Assembly: GCA_903928045.1 (NCBI GenBank)
Contig: CAIYPH010000833.1
Coordinates: 1-6,421 of the forward strand
Origin: an uncultured Rhodospirillales bacterium
GTDB taxonomy: Bacteria > Pseudomonadota > Alphaproteobacteria > Acetobacterales > Acetobacteraceae
Direction: 5' to 3'
Length of the DNA: 6,421 bases
The notes beneath the pieces were generated by a model. It did no database searches and was not told where the DNA came from. It saw nothing but the letters and a program-made list of their open reading frames with translations. Positions 1 through 6,401 of the stretch are shown here, piece after piece. Position 1 is the stretch's first letter. Each line of letters opens with the position of its first letter. The translations under genes were made by a program, and so were the position numbers.

Positions 1-55
1 ACGCCACCTTCGCCTTGAAGCCCGGGCTATGCGTCCGTCGTGTTCGCTTCGTCAT
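1..55 (-). CDS. IS3-family transposase OrfA, N-terminal fragment (runs off the window)
   Basis: The minus strand from 55 reads MTKRTRRTHSPGFKAKVA and then leaves the window. This basic start, with the T-x-R-R-T-H-S-P-x-F-K-A-K-V-A pattern, is what I know from the OrfA (helix-turn-helix, DNA-binding) protein of one group of IS3-family insertion sequences; family members are about 90-130 residues long. An AGGAG Shine-Dalgarno sequence at 61-65 lies 5 bases before the ATG, which supports the start. OrfA is normally followed by OrfB, the DDE integrase, made as an OrfAB fusion by programmed -1 frameshifting; that part would lie to the left of this window. Only 18 residues are visible, so the family is a recognition call and intactness of the element cannot be judged. 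Confidence 0.8.
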   Translation of the reverse strand, partial: MTKRTRRTHSPGFKAKVA

Positions 56-70
56 GTTCGCTCCTGATCC

Positions 71-86
71 GCGGCAACATTGCCGC
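71..86. repeat. Hairpin between the truncated gene's stop and orfA
   Basis: GCGGCAA (71-77) and TTGCCGC (80-86) are perfect inverted 7-mers separated by 2 bases. The hairpin sits just inside the insertion sequence, after the stop of the interrupted gene (89-91) and directly before the orfA ribosome binding site. In several IS families, a leader hairpin in this place dampens transposase expression from outside transcripts; that role here is an inference from position only. Confidence 0.5.
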
Positions 87-88
87 TG

Positions 89-1429
89 TCAGGCAGGAAA
101 TCCACCTATCGCTCTGTCCGAATTTCCCGAGCCACCTCTGGCAAGAAGGGCAGCGGTGAGATCGGTGGCGGTCGCCACGATGTAGTTGGTGGTGACGAGC
201 GTGACAGAGGTGCCGCCGGCGCTGTCGGCGCTGAGGGCGAAGCCGAGGCCAGCGAAACTCTGCGCCGGATCGAGCGCCATGCTCGCCGTCGAGGCGCCGC
301 CGCTCAGTATGAGCTCATTGCCGGGCGCGAGGGTGACCAGGGTCGCGGTACCGATACCTTGCAGGTCGATGGTGTCGCCGAGCCCGAAGCCGGTGATGCG
401 ATTAGCGGGGATGCCGCCCGCCCCGGCGACGAGAGTTTCGCCGGCAGCCTGGAACGCGATGGTGCCACTGCCGGCGGCGTTCGCGGCGAGCAAGGTGAGG
501 CTGCCGGCGCCGAGTGTGGTGCCGCCCGAATAGGTGCTCGCCGCGGCCAAGGTGGTGGCGCCGGTGATGGCGAGGCTGATCGCCCCGGCATTGGCGCCCG
601 TGCAGCCCGATCCGGTCTGATCGGCGATGCCGCCGGTGACGGTGACGTTGCCGAGGCTGATGGTGGCGTTGCCCTGCGCGAAGATCCCGCTGCCGAAGGC
701 GTTGCCGGCGGTGCCGCCGCTGCCCGCGCCGCCGGCGGTGAGGGTACCAGCCGGGAGGGTGCCGCTGGCGAAGACCAGGGAGCCGCCCTGGGCGAGGAAG
801 ACGTCGCCGCCTGCCGCGAGCCCGCCGCCAGCGCCGGTGCCACCACCGAAACCGCCCGTCGCGCCGGTGCTGCCACCGCCACCGAACCCGCCGACGGTGC
901 CGTCCGCGCCGCCATTGCCGAAGCCGCCGGGCAGGCCGGTGACGCCGCCAGTTCCGGTGCCCGTGGCGGTTTTGGTGCCGCCCTTGCCGCCGGTGGCCCG
1001 GTCGCCGCTGAACTGCACTGCGTTGAGGGTGACGGCTCCGCCCGGCGCGATGAACAATGTGCCGCCCAGCCCGGCCGCGCCGCCGCCGGCGGTCTTGCCG
1101 TTGCCTCCGTTACCGCCTCTGGCGATCATGTTCTGCAGGGTGAGATTGCTGAGCGTCACCTGCCCCGCGGTGACGGTGAAGCCGCGGTGGGCGCCGTTGC
1201 CGTTGAGCGTCGCGGCGGTACCCTTGGCGCCGACCAGGCCCTGGATCGACAGCGTGTCGCCGGCCGCCAGGTTGATCGCGGTGATGTCAGTGGTGAACGA
1301 CAGCGCCTTGGTGATCGTGATGGTATAGGCGGTGTTGACCGCCGAGGAGGTGCCACCGAGGTCGATCGCCGCGAGATCGGCGTTCAACTGCGCCACGGTT
1401 GTGACGACAAAATTCGGTGTGATCGCCAT
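89..1429 (-). CDS. Glycine-rich beta-strand-repeat (pectin-lyase-like/autotransporter-associated) protein, probably truncated by the insertion sequence
   Basis: A 446-residue protein, almost free of charged residues and very rich in G, A, T, S and N. Residues 1-100 alternate hydrophobic and T/N/S residues as in right-handed beta-helix passenger domains. Residues 105-208 are glycine-rich loops (GGFGGGGSTG type). Residues 290-320 contain TYSGGTTLGAGSLTLL, a good match to the autotransporter-associated beta-strand repeat (PATR). Residues 345-410 (GDTIDLQGIG, then the LDPAQSFAGLGF stretch) resemble the modules of very large surface or secreted proteins of alphaproteobacteria. The start is supported by an in-frame TAA three codons upstream and an AGGGGG ribosome binding site at 1437-1442. 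There is no Sec signal peptide and no C-terminal beta-barrel. Homology seems to end at residue 430; the last 16 residues (RGGSG to GGFPA) are read from the insertion sequence. The full gene probably continued to the left. Role (adhesion, matrix, type I or V secretion) is unknown. The glycine-rich part superficially resembles mycobacterial PE-PGRS proteins, but there is no PE domain. Confidence 0.75.
   Translation of the reverse strand: MAITPNFVVTTVAQLNADLAAIDLGGTSSAVNTAYTITITKALSFTTDITAINLAAGDTLSIQGLVGAKGTAATLNGNGAHRGFTVTAGQVTLSNLTLQNMIARGGNGGNGKTAGGGAAGLGGTLFIAPGGAVTLNAVQFSGDRATGGKGGTKTATGTGTGGVTGLPGGFGNGGADGTVGGFGGGGSTGATGGFGGGTGAGGGLAAGGDVFLAQGGSLVFASGTLPAGTLTAGGAGSGGTAGNAFGSGIFAQGNATISLGNVTVTGGIADQTGSGCTGANAGAISLAITGATTLAAASTYSGGTTLGAGSLTLLAANAAGSGTIAFQAAGETLVAGAGGIPANRITGFGLGDTIDLQGIGTATLVTLAPGNELILSGGASTASMALDPAQSFAGLGFALSADSAGGTSVTLVTTNYIVATATDLTAALLARGGSGNSDRAIGGFPA
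806..1117 (-). repeat. Glycine-rich low-complexity coding segment
   Basis: Residues 105-208 of the beta-strand-repeat protein are built from short G-G-x units (GGNGGNG, GGFGNGG, GGFGGGGSTG, GGFGGGTGAGGG), encoded by imperfectly repeated GGCGGT/GGCGGC DNA. The stretch is interrupted at residues 123-147 by a more ordinary beta-strand segment (TLFIAPGGAVTLNAVQFSGD). Such segments usually form loops protruding from a beta-helix and are prone to slippage and length variation. Confidence 0.7.
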
Positions 1430-1436
1430 CGCTTAG

Positions 1437-1442
1437 CCCCCT
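1437..1442 (-). promoter_or_regulatory. Ribosome binding site of the beta-strand-repeat gene
   Basis: AGGGGG on the minus strand lies 7 bases before the ATG at 1429-1427. The in-frame stop TAA at 1435-1433 excludes any longer start. Confidence 0.6.
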
Positions 1443-1509
1443 GTGCGCGCCAAGCAGCGTGAACCGCCGCAAGGACACCTGCAAGCACAGCTGTTAACGA
1501 ATTGCAATC

Positions 1510-1764
1510 TCAGGTTGAAATCACATTCGCTTGTGAGCTGCGGCCGCCGAGATAGTCGCCAGTGGCGATTGCGTTCTCACTACGCAGGATGTGAGCCATC
1601 TGGGGCCCCTTCATGAGGTTCAGCAAATACGTGTAGTGACCGTACGCGACGTGCGCCGGGTCGAAGACGTGAAGGTGGGCCTCGGCATCGGCCGCCTCGA
1701 GACGTTCATGTCGACCGACGGGGCGATGCGCTTCTCCGCAGGCGATCGGGCTGGGCCTGTTCAT
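1510..1764 (-). CDS. Doubtful small ORF, unknown; possibly a gene remnant
   Basis: An 84-residue frame on the minus strand, ending RSSQANVIST. Codon third positions are mostly G or C, as in the neighbouring genes. The C-terminal half (FDPAHVAYGHYTYLLNLMKG and onward) looks more protein-like than a typical shadow frame. Against it, no Shine-Dalgarno sequence precedes the ATG at 1764, I recognise no family, and a plus-strand frame (1591-1842) is open over much of the same bases. The frame also stays open upstream of the ATG, so it could be the tail of a decayed longer gene. I keep it only as a candidate. Confidence 0.2.
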   Translation of the reverse strand: MNRPSPIACGEAHRPVGRHERLEAADAEAHLHVFDPAHVAYGHYTYLLNLMKGPQMAHILRSENAIATGDYLGGRSSQANVIST

Positions 1765-1841
1765 TGCTTGCGAAATCGGCGAAATCAGCCTGTGGTGTGC
1801 GTCCGGGGGCCATTGGCCGCTTATTTGTTGCGGAGACGCTG

Positions 1842-1901
1842 ATGGTGAAGGTGCTGGTGCCGTGGTTTTCGACCGGACTGACGCGCGTGCTGCGGCACTA
1901 G
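1842..1901 (+). CDS. 19-residue mini-ORF directly before the EamA gene
   Basis: The frame reads MVKVLVPWFSTGLTRVLRH and stops with TAG. GGAG at 1832-1835 lies 6 bases before its ATG, a better ribosome binding site than anything in front of the EamA gene. Its stop is three bases and in the same frame before the EamA ATG (TAG-GGC-ATG), so ribosomes finishing the mini-ORF could reinitiate there. The peptide has no known match. It could be a translated leader giving translational coupling, or a chance frame; no attenuator-type codon run or alternative hairpin set is apparent. Confidence 0.3.
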   Translation: MVKVLVPWFSTGLTRVLRH

Positions 1902-1904
1902 GGC

Positions 1905-2795
1905 ATGTCGGCGAACCTGCGTGCGCGCGCCATGGTGGCTGCCCTCGGGCTGATGTGGGGGTTGAACTGGCCGGCGGCGCGGATGGCGCTGCTGGATTAC
2001 TCTCCCTGGATGTTTCGCTCGATCGCGCTCTGGGTGGGGGCGGCGGTGCTGCTGGGCATCGCGCTGTCGCGGGGGCGGGTGCTGTGGGTGCCCAAAGCGC
2101 GGGATAGGATGCATCTCGTGGTGGCCGGGCTGCTGAACCTGGCGGGGTTCAACCTGTTCTCCTCTTTCGCCCAGCTTGGCACCACCACCACGCGGGTGGC
2201 GATCATCGCCTATACCATGCCGCTGTGGGTGACGTTCCTGGCCTGGCTGGTGCTGGGCGAGCGGCTGGACCGGGTGCGGGCGGTAGCGCTTGCCCTGGGG
2301 GCGGCGGGGATCGCGGCGCTGATCATCCCGTTTCTCGGCGGGCACATCCCGATCGGCATGTGGTTCGCGCTGGGGGCGGCGGTGAGCTGGGCGGCGGGGA
2401 CGGTGTATGTGAAATGGGCTGCGGTGAGCGCCGATCCCTTCGTGATCGCGGGCTGGCAGCTCGCCGCCGGCGGCGTGGCGGCGGTGGTGGGGCTGCTGTT
2501 GTTCGGGGGCGCGCCGCGGCTGTTGCCGGAGCATTGGCAGGCCGGAGTGGGGCTGTTCTACAATGTCGTCTTCGGTACCGCGCTGGCCTACTATGTATGG
2601 TTCGAGATCGTCGCCCGCTTGCCCGCCGCGACCGCCGCGCTCGGGGTGCTGATGGTGCCGGTGGTCGGCGTGACGAGCGCCATGCTGCTGGTGGGGGACC
2701 GGCCGACGACGATGGATTTCGTCGGTTTCGCGCTGGTGCTGACGGCGGCCGGATGCGTGTTGCTGCGGCCGGCGCCGAAGGTCGAAACGCGCTAG
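1905..2795 (+). CDS. EamA/DMT-superfamily inner-membrane transporter
   Basis: A 296-residue, very hydrophobic protein of the usual length for the family, with about ten membrane segments arranged as two EamA repeats (roughly residues 9-141 and 151-287). Family features visible: the WGLNWPAARMAL motif in the first helix (18-29), a TTTTRVAIIAYTMPLWV stretch (93-109), the LGERL loop (117-121) followed by the small-residue helix LALGAAGIAALI, and in the second half LAYYVWFEIVARLP (227-240) and VPVVGVTSAMLLVGDRP (251-267). EamA proteins export metabolites such as amino acids or take up small solutes; the substrate cannot be told from sequence. An in-frame TAG two codons upstream limits the start to 1905 or later; no clear Shine-Dalgarno sequence precedes it, and a later ATG at 1932 is no better. 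Fifty-six bases separate it from the binding-protein gene downstream, so co-transcription is possible. Confidence 0.9.
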   Translation: MSANLRARAMVAALGLMWGLNWPAARMALLDYSPWMFRSIALWVGAAVLLGIALSRGRVLWVPKARDRMHLVVAGLLNLAGFNLFSSFAQLGTTTTRVAIIAYTMPLWVTFLAWLVLGERLDRVRAVALALGAAGIAALIIPFLGGHIPIGMWFALGAAVSWAAGTVYVKWAAVSADPFVIAGWQLAAGGVAAVVGLLLFGGAPRLLPEHWQAGVGLFYNVVFGTALAYYVWFEIVARLPAATAALGVLMVPVVGVTSAMLLVGDRPTTMDFVGFALVLTAAGCVLLRPAPKVETR

Positions 2796-2797
2796 AC

Positions 2798-2816
2798 GGG
2801 GCATCGGCGATGCGCC
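2798..2816 (+). other. Small hairpin between the EamA gene and the binding-protein gene
   Basis: GGGGCATC and GATGCGCC flank a GGC loop and can pair in 7 of 8 positions. No T run follows, so it is not a standard intrinsic terminator. It could partly attenuate read-through or protect the downstream transcript from decay, or be chance in GC-rich DNA. Confidence 0.25.
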
Positions 2817-2841
2817 ACCCTTGGCCTGAAGCAGCTTGTTC

Positions 2842-2845
2842 AGGA
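2842..2845 (+). promoter_or_regulatory. Ribosome binding site that fixes the binding-protein start
   Basis: AGGA lies 6 bases before the ATG at 2852. The frame is open far upstream (to 2225), but that part overlaps the EamA gene. This site, plus the signal peptide encoded right after it, selects 2852 as the start. Confidence 0.65.
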
Positions 2846-2851
2846 ACTCCA

Positions 2852-4492
2852 ATGCGCTACCGCCTCGCCGTCGCCCTGCTCCCCCTGCTGTCCGTCGCCA
2901 CTGCCGCGCAGGCGGCGCCGCATGACACGCTGACCATCGGCATCGCCGAGACGATCGGCGACATGAACCCGTATTTCACCAACGCGCTGGTCACCATCCA
3001 CGTGCAGGCGGCCGCGCGGCGGTCGATGACCGGGATCACGCGGGACGGCAAGGTGTATTGCCGGTTCTGCACCGAGGTGCCGTCGCTGGCGAACGGGCGG
3101 GCGAAGATCGTCGATCTGCCGGACGGCAAGCAGGGCATGGAGGTGCGTTTCACTCTCAAGCCCGATCTGAAATGGGGCGATGGGGCGCCGCTGACGGCGG
3201 CGGATTTCGCCTTCGCGTTCAAGGTCGGCCAGTCGATGTCGCCATCGACCACCATATCGGCGGTGGAGGCGGTGACTCCGCTCGATGTCGTGGTGCACAT
3301 CAAGACCACCCGCTACGACTATGACCGCACCGCCCCGGTGCCGGTGCCGGAGCATGTCGAGGGGCCAATTTTCGCCGCGGCCGCCAATACGGTGGACTAC
3401 GGTAACCACTCCGAATTCAACCGCCACCCCGAGAATCCCGGGCTGTGGAGCGGACCCTACGTGATCACCGAGTACCGCCAGGGCGAGTCGATCACCATGG
3501 CGCCGAACAAGTATTGGGAAGGGGCGAAGAAGCCATATTTCCAGAAAATCACCTGGCGGATGATCGAGAACACCGCCGCCTTGCAGGCCAATCTGCTGGC
3601 CGGCGACATCGATATGGCCGGAGAGATCGGGCTCACCGTGGACCAGGCGCTGGCGTTGCAGAAGTCGGCGGCCAACCGCTTCGATATCAGCATCGTGCCG
3701 ACGCTTGGGGTGCAGCAGCTCTATGTGAAGATGGATCACCCGCTGCTGACCGACCAGCGGCTGCGCAAGGCGATCGCCATGTCGATCGACCGCAAGACCA
3801 TTGTGAGCCGGCTGTTCGAGGGCAAGGTGCCTATCGCCGACAGCTTCATCACCGCCGGCGAATTCGGCCATGACCCCAATCTCGGCTTCTGGCCCTACGA
3901 TCCCGCGGGCGCGCGGGGCTTGCTGGCGGAGGCCGGGTTCAAGCCGGGACCGGACGGTATCCTGGTTTCGCCATCGGGCGAGCGCTTCTCGATCGACATC
4001 AGCGCCTCCTCCGGCAATCGGCTGAACGACCTGCAGGAGCAGGTGATGCAGAGCCAGTTGAAGGCGGTGGGGATCGAGTTGCAGATCAAAAACCAGCCCT
4101 TCCGCGTGCTGCTGGCCGAGGGGCTCAGGATGCGCAAATACAACGGGTTGGCGCTGCTGTCCTGGACGCCGTTCCCCGACTGGGTGCCGCAGATCCGCTT
4201 CGACAGTAAGCAAATTCCGACCGAGGCCAATGGCTGGTTCGGCAATAACGTCTATGGCGTCGCCGACCCCGCGCTCGACACCGCGCTGATGGGGGCGCTG
4301 ACGGCGCTCGACCCGGTGCCGCGCAAGAAGTACTGGAATGACATCGTCCGCCTGGTGAAGGAGGACCTGCCGATCATCCCGCTCTATGTGCTGACGTCGC
4401 AGATCGTCACGCCGAAATGGATGACCGGGGTGGCGCCGCCCCCGCTGCCGGGCCTGTCGAGCGGCTGGATCGAGGAATGGGGCGTCAAGTAG
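2852..4492 (+). CDS. ABC transporter periplasmic substrate-binding protein, family 5 (peptide/nickel type)
   Basis: A 546-residue protein, typical in length for DppA/OppA-like SBP_bac_5 proteins. Residues 1-21 form a Sec signal peptide: R2 and R4, a hydrophobic core LAVALLPLLSVA, and a cleavage site after AQA. There is no lipobox, so it should be a soluble periplasmic protein. Family features: TLTIGIAETIGDMNPYF at the mature N-terminus (26-42), DLKWGDGAPLTAADFAFAFK (105-124), GPYVITEYRQGESITMAPNK (201-220) followed by YWEG, and DQRLRKAIAMSIDRKTIVSR (301-320). The C-terminal region (EDLPIIPLY, 504-512) is also typical. C70 and C73 in YCRFC form a C-x2-C pair near a loop; related proteins often carry cysteines here, but a disulfide is only a guess. 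It should capture a ligand, most likely a peptide or another small organic solute, and deliver it to the permeases encoded next (7-base gap). Ligand specificity cannot be read from the sequence. Confidence 0.93.
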   Translation: MRYRLAVALLPLLSVATAAQAAPHDTLTIGIAETIGDMNPYFTNALVTIHVQAAARRSMTGITRDGKVYCRFCTEVPSLANGRAKIVDLPDGKQGMEVRFTLKPDLKWGDGAPLTAADFAFAFKVGQSMSPSTTISAVEAVTPLDVVVHIKTTRYDYDRTAPVPVPEHVEGPIFAAAANTVDYGNHSEFNRHPENPGLWSGPYVITEYRQGESITMAPNKYWEGAKKPYFQKITWRMIENTAALQANLLAGDIDMAGEIGLTVDQALALQKSAANRFDISIVPTLGVQQLYVKMDHPLLTDQRLRKAIAMSIDRKTIVSRLFEGKVPIADSFITAGEFGHDPNLGFWPYDPAGARGLLAEAGFKPGPDGILVSPSGERFSIDISASSGNRLNDLQEQVMQSQLKAVGIELQIKNQPFRVLLAEGLRMRKYNGLALLSWTPFPDWVPQIRFDSKQIPTEANGWFGNNVYGVADPALDTALMGALTALDPVPRKKYWNDIVRLVKEDLPIIPLYVLTSQIVTPKWMTGVAPPPLPGLSSGWIEEWGVK

Positions 4493-4499
4493 CCAAGCC

Positions 4500-5462
4500 A
4501 TGGGGCGCTTCCTGATTGCCCGCCTCGCCAGCATGGTGGTGGTGCTGATCGCCAAGTCCTTCGTGATTTTCGTGCTGATTGGGCTCATGCCGGGGGACCC
4601 GGTGGACCTGCTGATGCACGCCAACCCTGATGCGCGGCCGGAGGATGTCGCGCATCTGCGGGCGATCTATGGTGTCGACCAACCGATCGGGGCGCGCTAT
4701 CTCGGCTGGCTCTCGGCCGCGCTGCATGGGGATTTCGGCTATTCGCGGGCGCAGCACCGGCCGGTGCTGGAGATCGTGCTGCCGGCGCTGGGGAACACGC
4801 TGCTGCTGACCGGCACGGCCTTCGTTCTGGCCACCGCGATCGCGGTGGCGCTCGGCGCGGTGGCGGGGATGCGGCGGGGCTCGGCGGTGGACCGGGTGAT
4901 CAACCTGTTCGCCTATGCCGGCATCTCAGTGCCGAGTTTCTGGCTCGGGTTGCTGCTGATCTATTTGTTTGCGGTTCATCTCGGCTGGCTGCCGGCGGGC
5001 GGCATGCCGCGGGCGGGGCAGGGTCAGCCGGCCTGGGCCTATCTGGTGATGCCGGTGCTGACGCTGGTGATCGTCGAGATCGGCGGGTTGGCGCGCTACA
5101 CCCGCAGCGCGGTGCTGGACGTGCTGGGGCAGGACCATGTGCGCACTGCCCATGCCAAGGGCCTGGCGCCGCTGCGGGTCGGGCTGCGGCATGTGTTGCG
5201 CAATGCGCTGATCCCGGTGGTGACCGTGATCGCGCTGGGGGTAGGGCACCTGTTCTCCGGGGCGCTGCTGGTGGAGGTGGTGTTCGCCTATCGCGGCATG
5301 GGGCGGCTGACGCTCGAGGCGATCATGGGCAATGACTATAATCTGGCGCTGATCTGCCTGCTGTTCACCACCATCATGATCGTCCTGGGGAGCATGCTTG
5401 CCGATATCGCCTATGCCTGGCTTGACCCGCGGATCAGCCTTGAGGGGCGGGCGGTGCGATGA
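4500..5462 (+). CDS. ABC transporter permease, DppB/OppB type
   Basis: A 320-residue inner-membrane protein with about six membrane segments (roughly 9-30, 99-122, 136-160, 180-198, 236-258, 283-305). DppB-type signatures: LMPGDPVDLL after the first helix (29-38), HGDFGYS (76-82), AGISVPSFWLGLLLIYLFAV (140-159) and RYTRSAVLDVLGQDHVRTAH (199-218). The EAA loop that contacts the ATPase runs from about 214 to 239 (RTAHAKGL, then RHVLRNALIP). It forms the translocation pore with the next gene's product. The start lies 7 bases after the binding-protein stop, with no good Shine-Dalgarno sequence, which suggests translational coupling. Its stop overlaps the next start (ATGA). Confidence 0.95.
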   Translation: MGRFLIARLASMVVVLIAKSFVIFVLIGLMPGDPVDLLMHANPDARPEDVAHLRAIYGVDQPIGARYLGWLSAALHGDFGYSRAQHRPVLEIVLPALGNTLLLTGTAFVLATAIAVALGAVAGMRRGSAVDRVINLFAYAGISVPSFWLGLLLIYLFAVHLGWLPAGGMPRAGQGQPAWAYLVMPVLTLVIVEIGGLARYTRSAVLDVLGQDHVRTAHAKGLAPLRVGLRHVLRNALIPVVTVIALGVGHLFSGALLVEVVFAYRGMGRLTLEAIMGNDYNLALICLLFTTIMIVLGSMLADIAYAWLDPRISLEGRAVR

Positions 5463-6370
5463 GCGCGACACTCGCGGCGACCGTCTGGCAGTTGCGCTGG
5501 CGCCGGCTGCGCGCTGATCGGGCAGCCCTGCTGGGGGCAAGCGTGCTGGTCCTGCTCGCGCTCGCCACCGCGGGCGCCGGGGTGTTCGAGGCGGCGCTGG
5601 ACGTAAGCGGAGTGGAGACCGACCTGCTCGGCCGGTTCGACCCGCCCTCGGCCACGCATTGGCTCGGCACCGACGATGCCGGGCGGGATGTGGTGGCGCG
5701 GCTGCTGCGGGGCGGGCGGGTGTCGCTGGCGGTGGGGCTGCTGGGGGCGGTCAGTGCCAGCCTGGTCGGCACGCTGATCGGCGCGACGGCAGGATATTTG
5801 CGCGGCTGGGTGGACGCAGTGCTGATGCGCTTCACCGATTTCGTGATCGGCCTGCCATGGCTGCCGATGCTGATCATCCTGGCGGCGCTCGATTTGACCA
5901 AACTCGGGCTGCCTGCGGCGTTCGTGCGGTCGGGTGGGGCGAATTTCTGGCGGATCGTGGCGATTTTCACCCTGCTGGGCTGGACCGGCGTGGCCCGCCT
6001 GGCGCGGGCGGGCACCCTGGCGCTGGCCGAGCGCGATTTCGTGCAGGCGGCGCGGGCCACCGGGGCCTCACCACTGCGCATTCTTCTCGTGCACATCCTA
6101 CCCAACGCGATCTCTCCGGTGATCGTGGCGACGACGCTGGCGATGGGGCGGATCGTGCTGGCGGAATCGGGGTTGAGCTTCCTCGGCGTCGGCATCCAGC
6201 CGCCGCAGACGAGCTGGGGCGGCATGCTCAACAACGCGCTGGAACTGATCGGCACGGCGCCGGCGCTGGCGATATGGCCAGGGGTGATGATCCTGCTGAC
6301 GGTGGTGGCGATCAATTTTCTCGGCGATGGGCTGCAATCCGCGTTCGATCCTGGAACCGAGCGGCGCTAG
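5459..6370 (+). CDS. ABC transporter permease, DppC/OppC type
   Basis: A 303-residue inner-membrane protein. It has the short cytoplasmic N-terminus of OppC-type permeases (WQLRWRRLRADRAALLG, 10-26) and a first helix at about 23-46. The family hallmark HWLGTDDAGRDVVARLLRGG is at 67-86. Further segments include RFTDFVIGLPWLPMLIILAA (124-143) and the EAA loop at about 196-216 (QAARATGASPLRILLVHILPN). It ends with SGLSFLGVGIQPPQTSWG (237-254) and a last helix before FLGDGLQSAFDP, all as in intact family members. The start overlaps the preceding gene's stop by ATGA, so the two permeases are translationally coupled and partner in one complex. Genes for the two ATPases often follow dppC-type genes; here a likely terminator follows instead. 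Confidence 0.95.
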   Translation: MSATLAATVWQLRWRRLRADRAALLGASVLVLLALATAGAGVFEAALDVSGVETDLLGRFDPPSATHWLGTDDAGRDVVARLLRGGRVSLAVGLLGAVSASLVGTLIGATAGYLRGWVDAVLMRFTDFVIGLPWLPMLIILAALDLTKLGLPAAFVRSGGANFWRIVAIFTLLGWTGVARLARAGTLALAERDFVQAARATGASPLRILLVHILPNAISPVIVATTLAMGRIVLAESGLSFLGVGIQPPQTSWGGMLNNALELIGTAPALAIWPGVMILLTVVAINFLGDGLQSAFDPGTERR

Positions 6371-6401
6371 AGCCTGGCAATCGGGAGAAAGAAAGGAAGC
6401 A

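Larger units (their letters stand above)
1..143 (-). mobile_element. One end of an IS3-family insertion sequence
   Basis: This is the orfA-proximal end of the insertion sequence that encodes the OrfA fragment. The outer boundary is inferred. Similarity between the interrupted gene's C-terminal segment and its own N-terminal module stops at about base 140. IS3-family ends usually begin with TG, and on the minus strand candidate TG dinucleotides sit at 143-142 and 134-133. The segment reading GGGAAATTCGGACAGAGC (128-111, minus strand) resembles terminal inverted repeats of this IS group as I remember them. The other end, and any target-site duplication, are outside the window, so the exact boundary is uncertain by about 10 bases. 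Confidence 0.6.
1430..1841. other. Intergenic stretch between divergent genes, no recognised gene
   Basis: About 410 bases separate the 5' end of the minus-strand beta-strand-repeat gene from the plus-strand gene group, so promoters in both directions should lie here. I cannot assign convincing -35/-10 boxes. Visible details: a CAGCTGTTAAC sequence with two overlapping 6-base palindromes at 1488-1498; a short tandem GCGAAATCGGCGAAATC at 1770-1786; and an 11-base palindrome GGCCATTGGCC at 1808-1818, which could be an operator half-site or chance. Base composition is more mixed than in the flanking genes. One weak ORF is listed separately. Confidence 0.5.

Noticed and set aside
89..1429. Mycobacterial PE-PGRS protein
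   Set aside because: The glycine-rich stretch is similar in look only; there is no PE domain, and the flanking beta-strand repeats and proteobacterial-type neighbours point elsewhere.
80..1462. Full-length 460-residue plus-strand frame opposite the beta-strand-repeat gene, plus 304-915 (minus) and 627-1328 (plus)
   Set aside because: These translate to R/G/A-rich or P/V/A-rich low-complexity strings with no motifs. They are open only because the real minus-strand gene is GC-rich and repetitive.
2225..2851. Upstream extension of the binding-protein frame by 209 codons
   Set aside because: It overlaps the EamA gene in another frame and reads as G/R/A-rich noise; a signal peptide and ribosome site mark the start at 2852.
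1821..2852. 343-residue minus-strand frame across the EamA gene
   Set aside because: It is an H/R/P/Q-rich composition typical of an antisense shadow; the plus strand carries a clear ten-helix transporter.
2840..4624. 594-residue minus-strand frame across the binding-protein gene
   Set aside because: It is an antisense shadow rich in R, H, D and L without domains; the plus-strand protein matches a known family along its whole length.
4926..5540. Minus-strand frames opposite the permeases (4926-5540, 5434-6315)
   Set aside because: They are shadows of strongly supported permease genes, with no ribosome sites or motifs.
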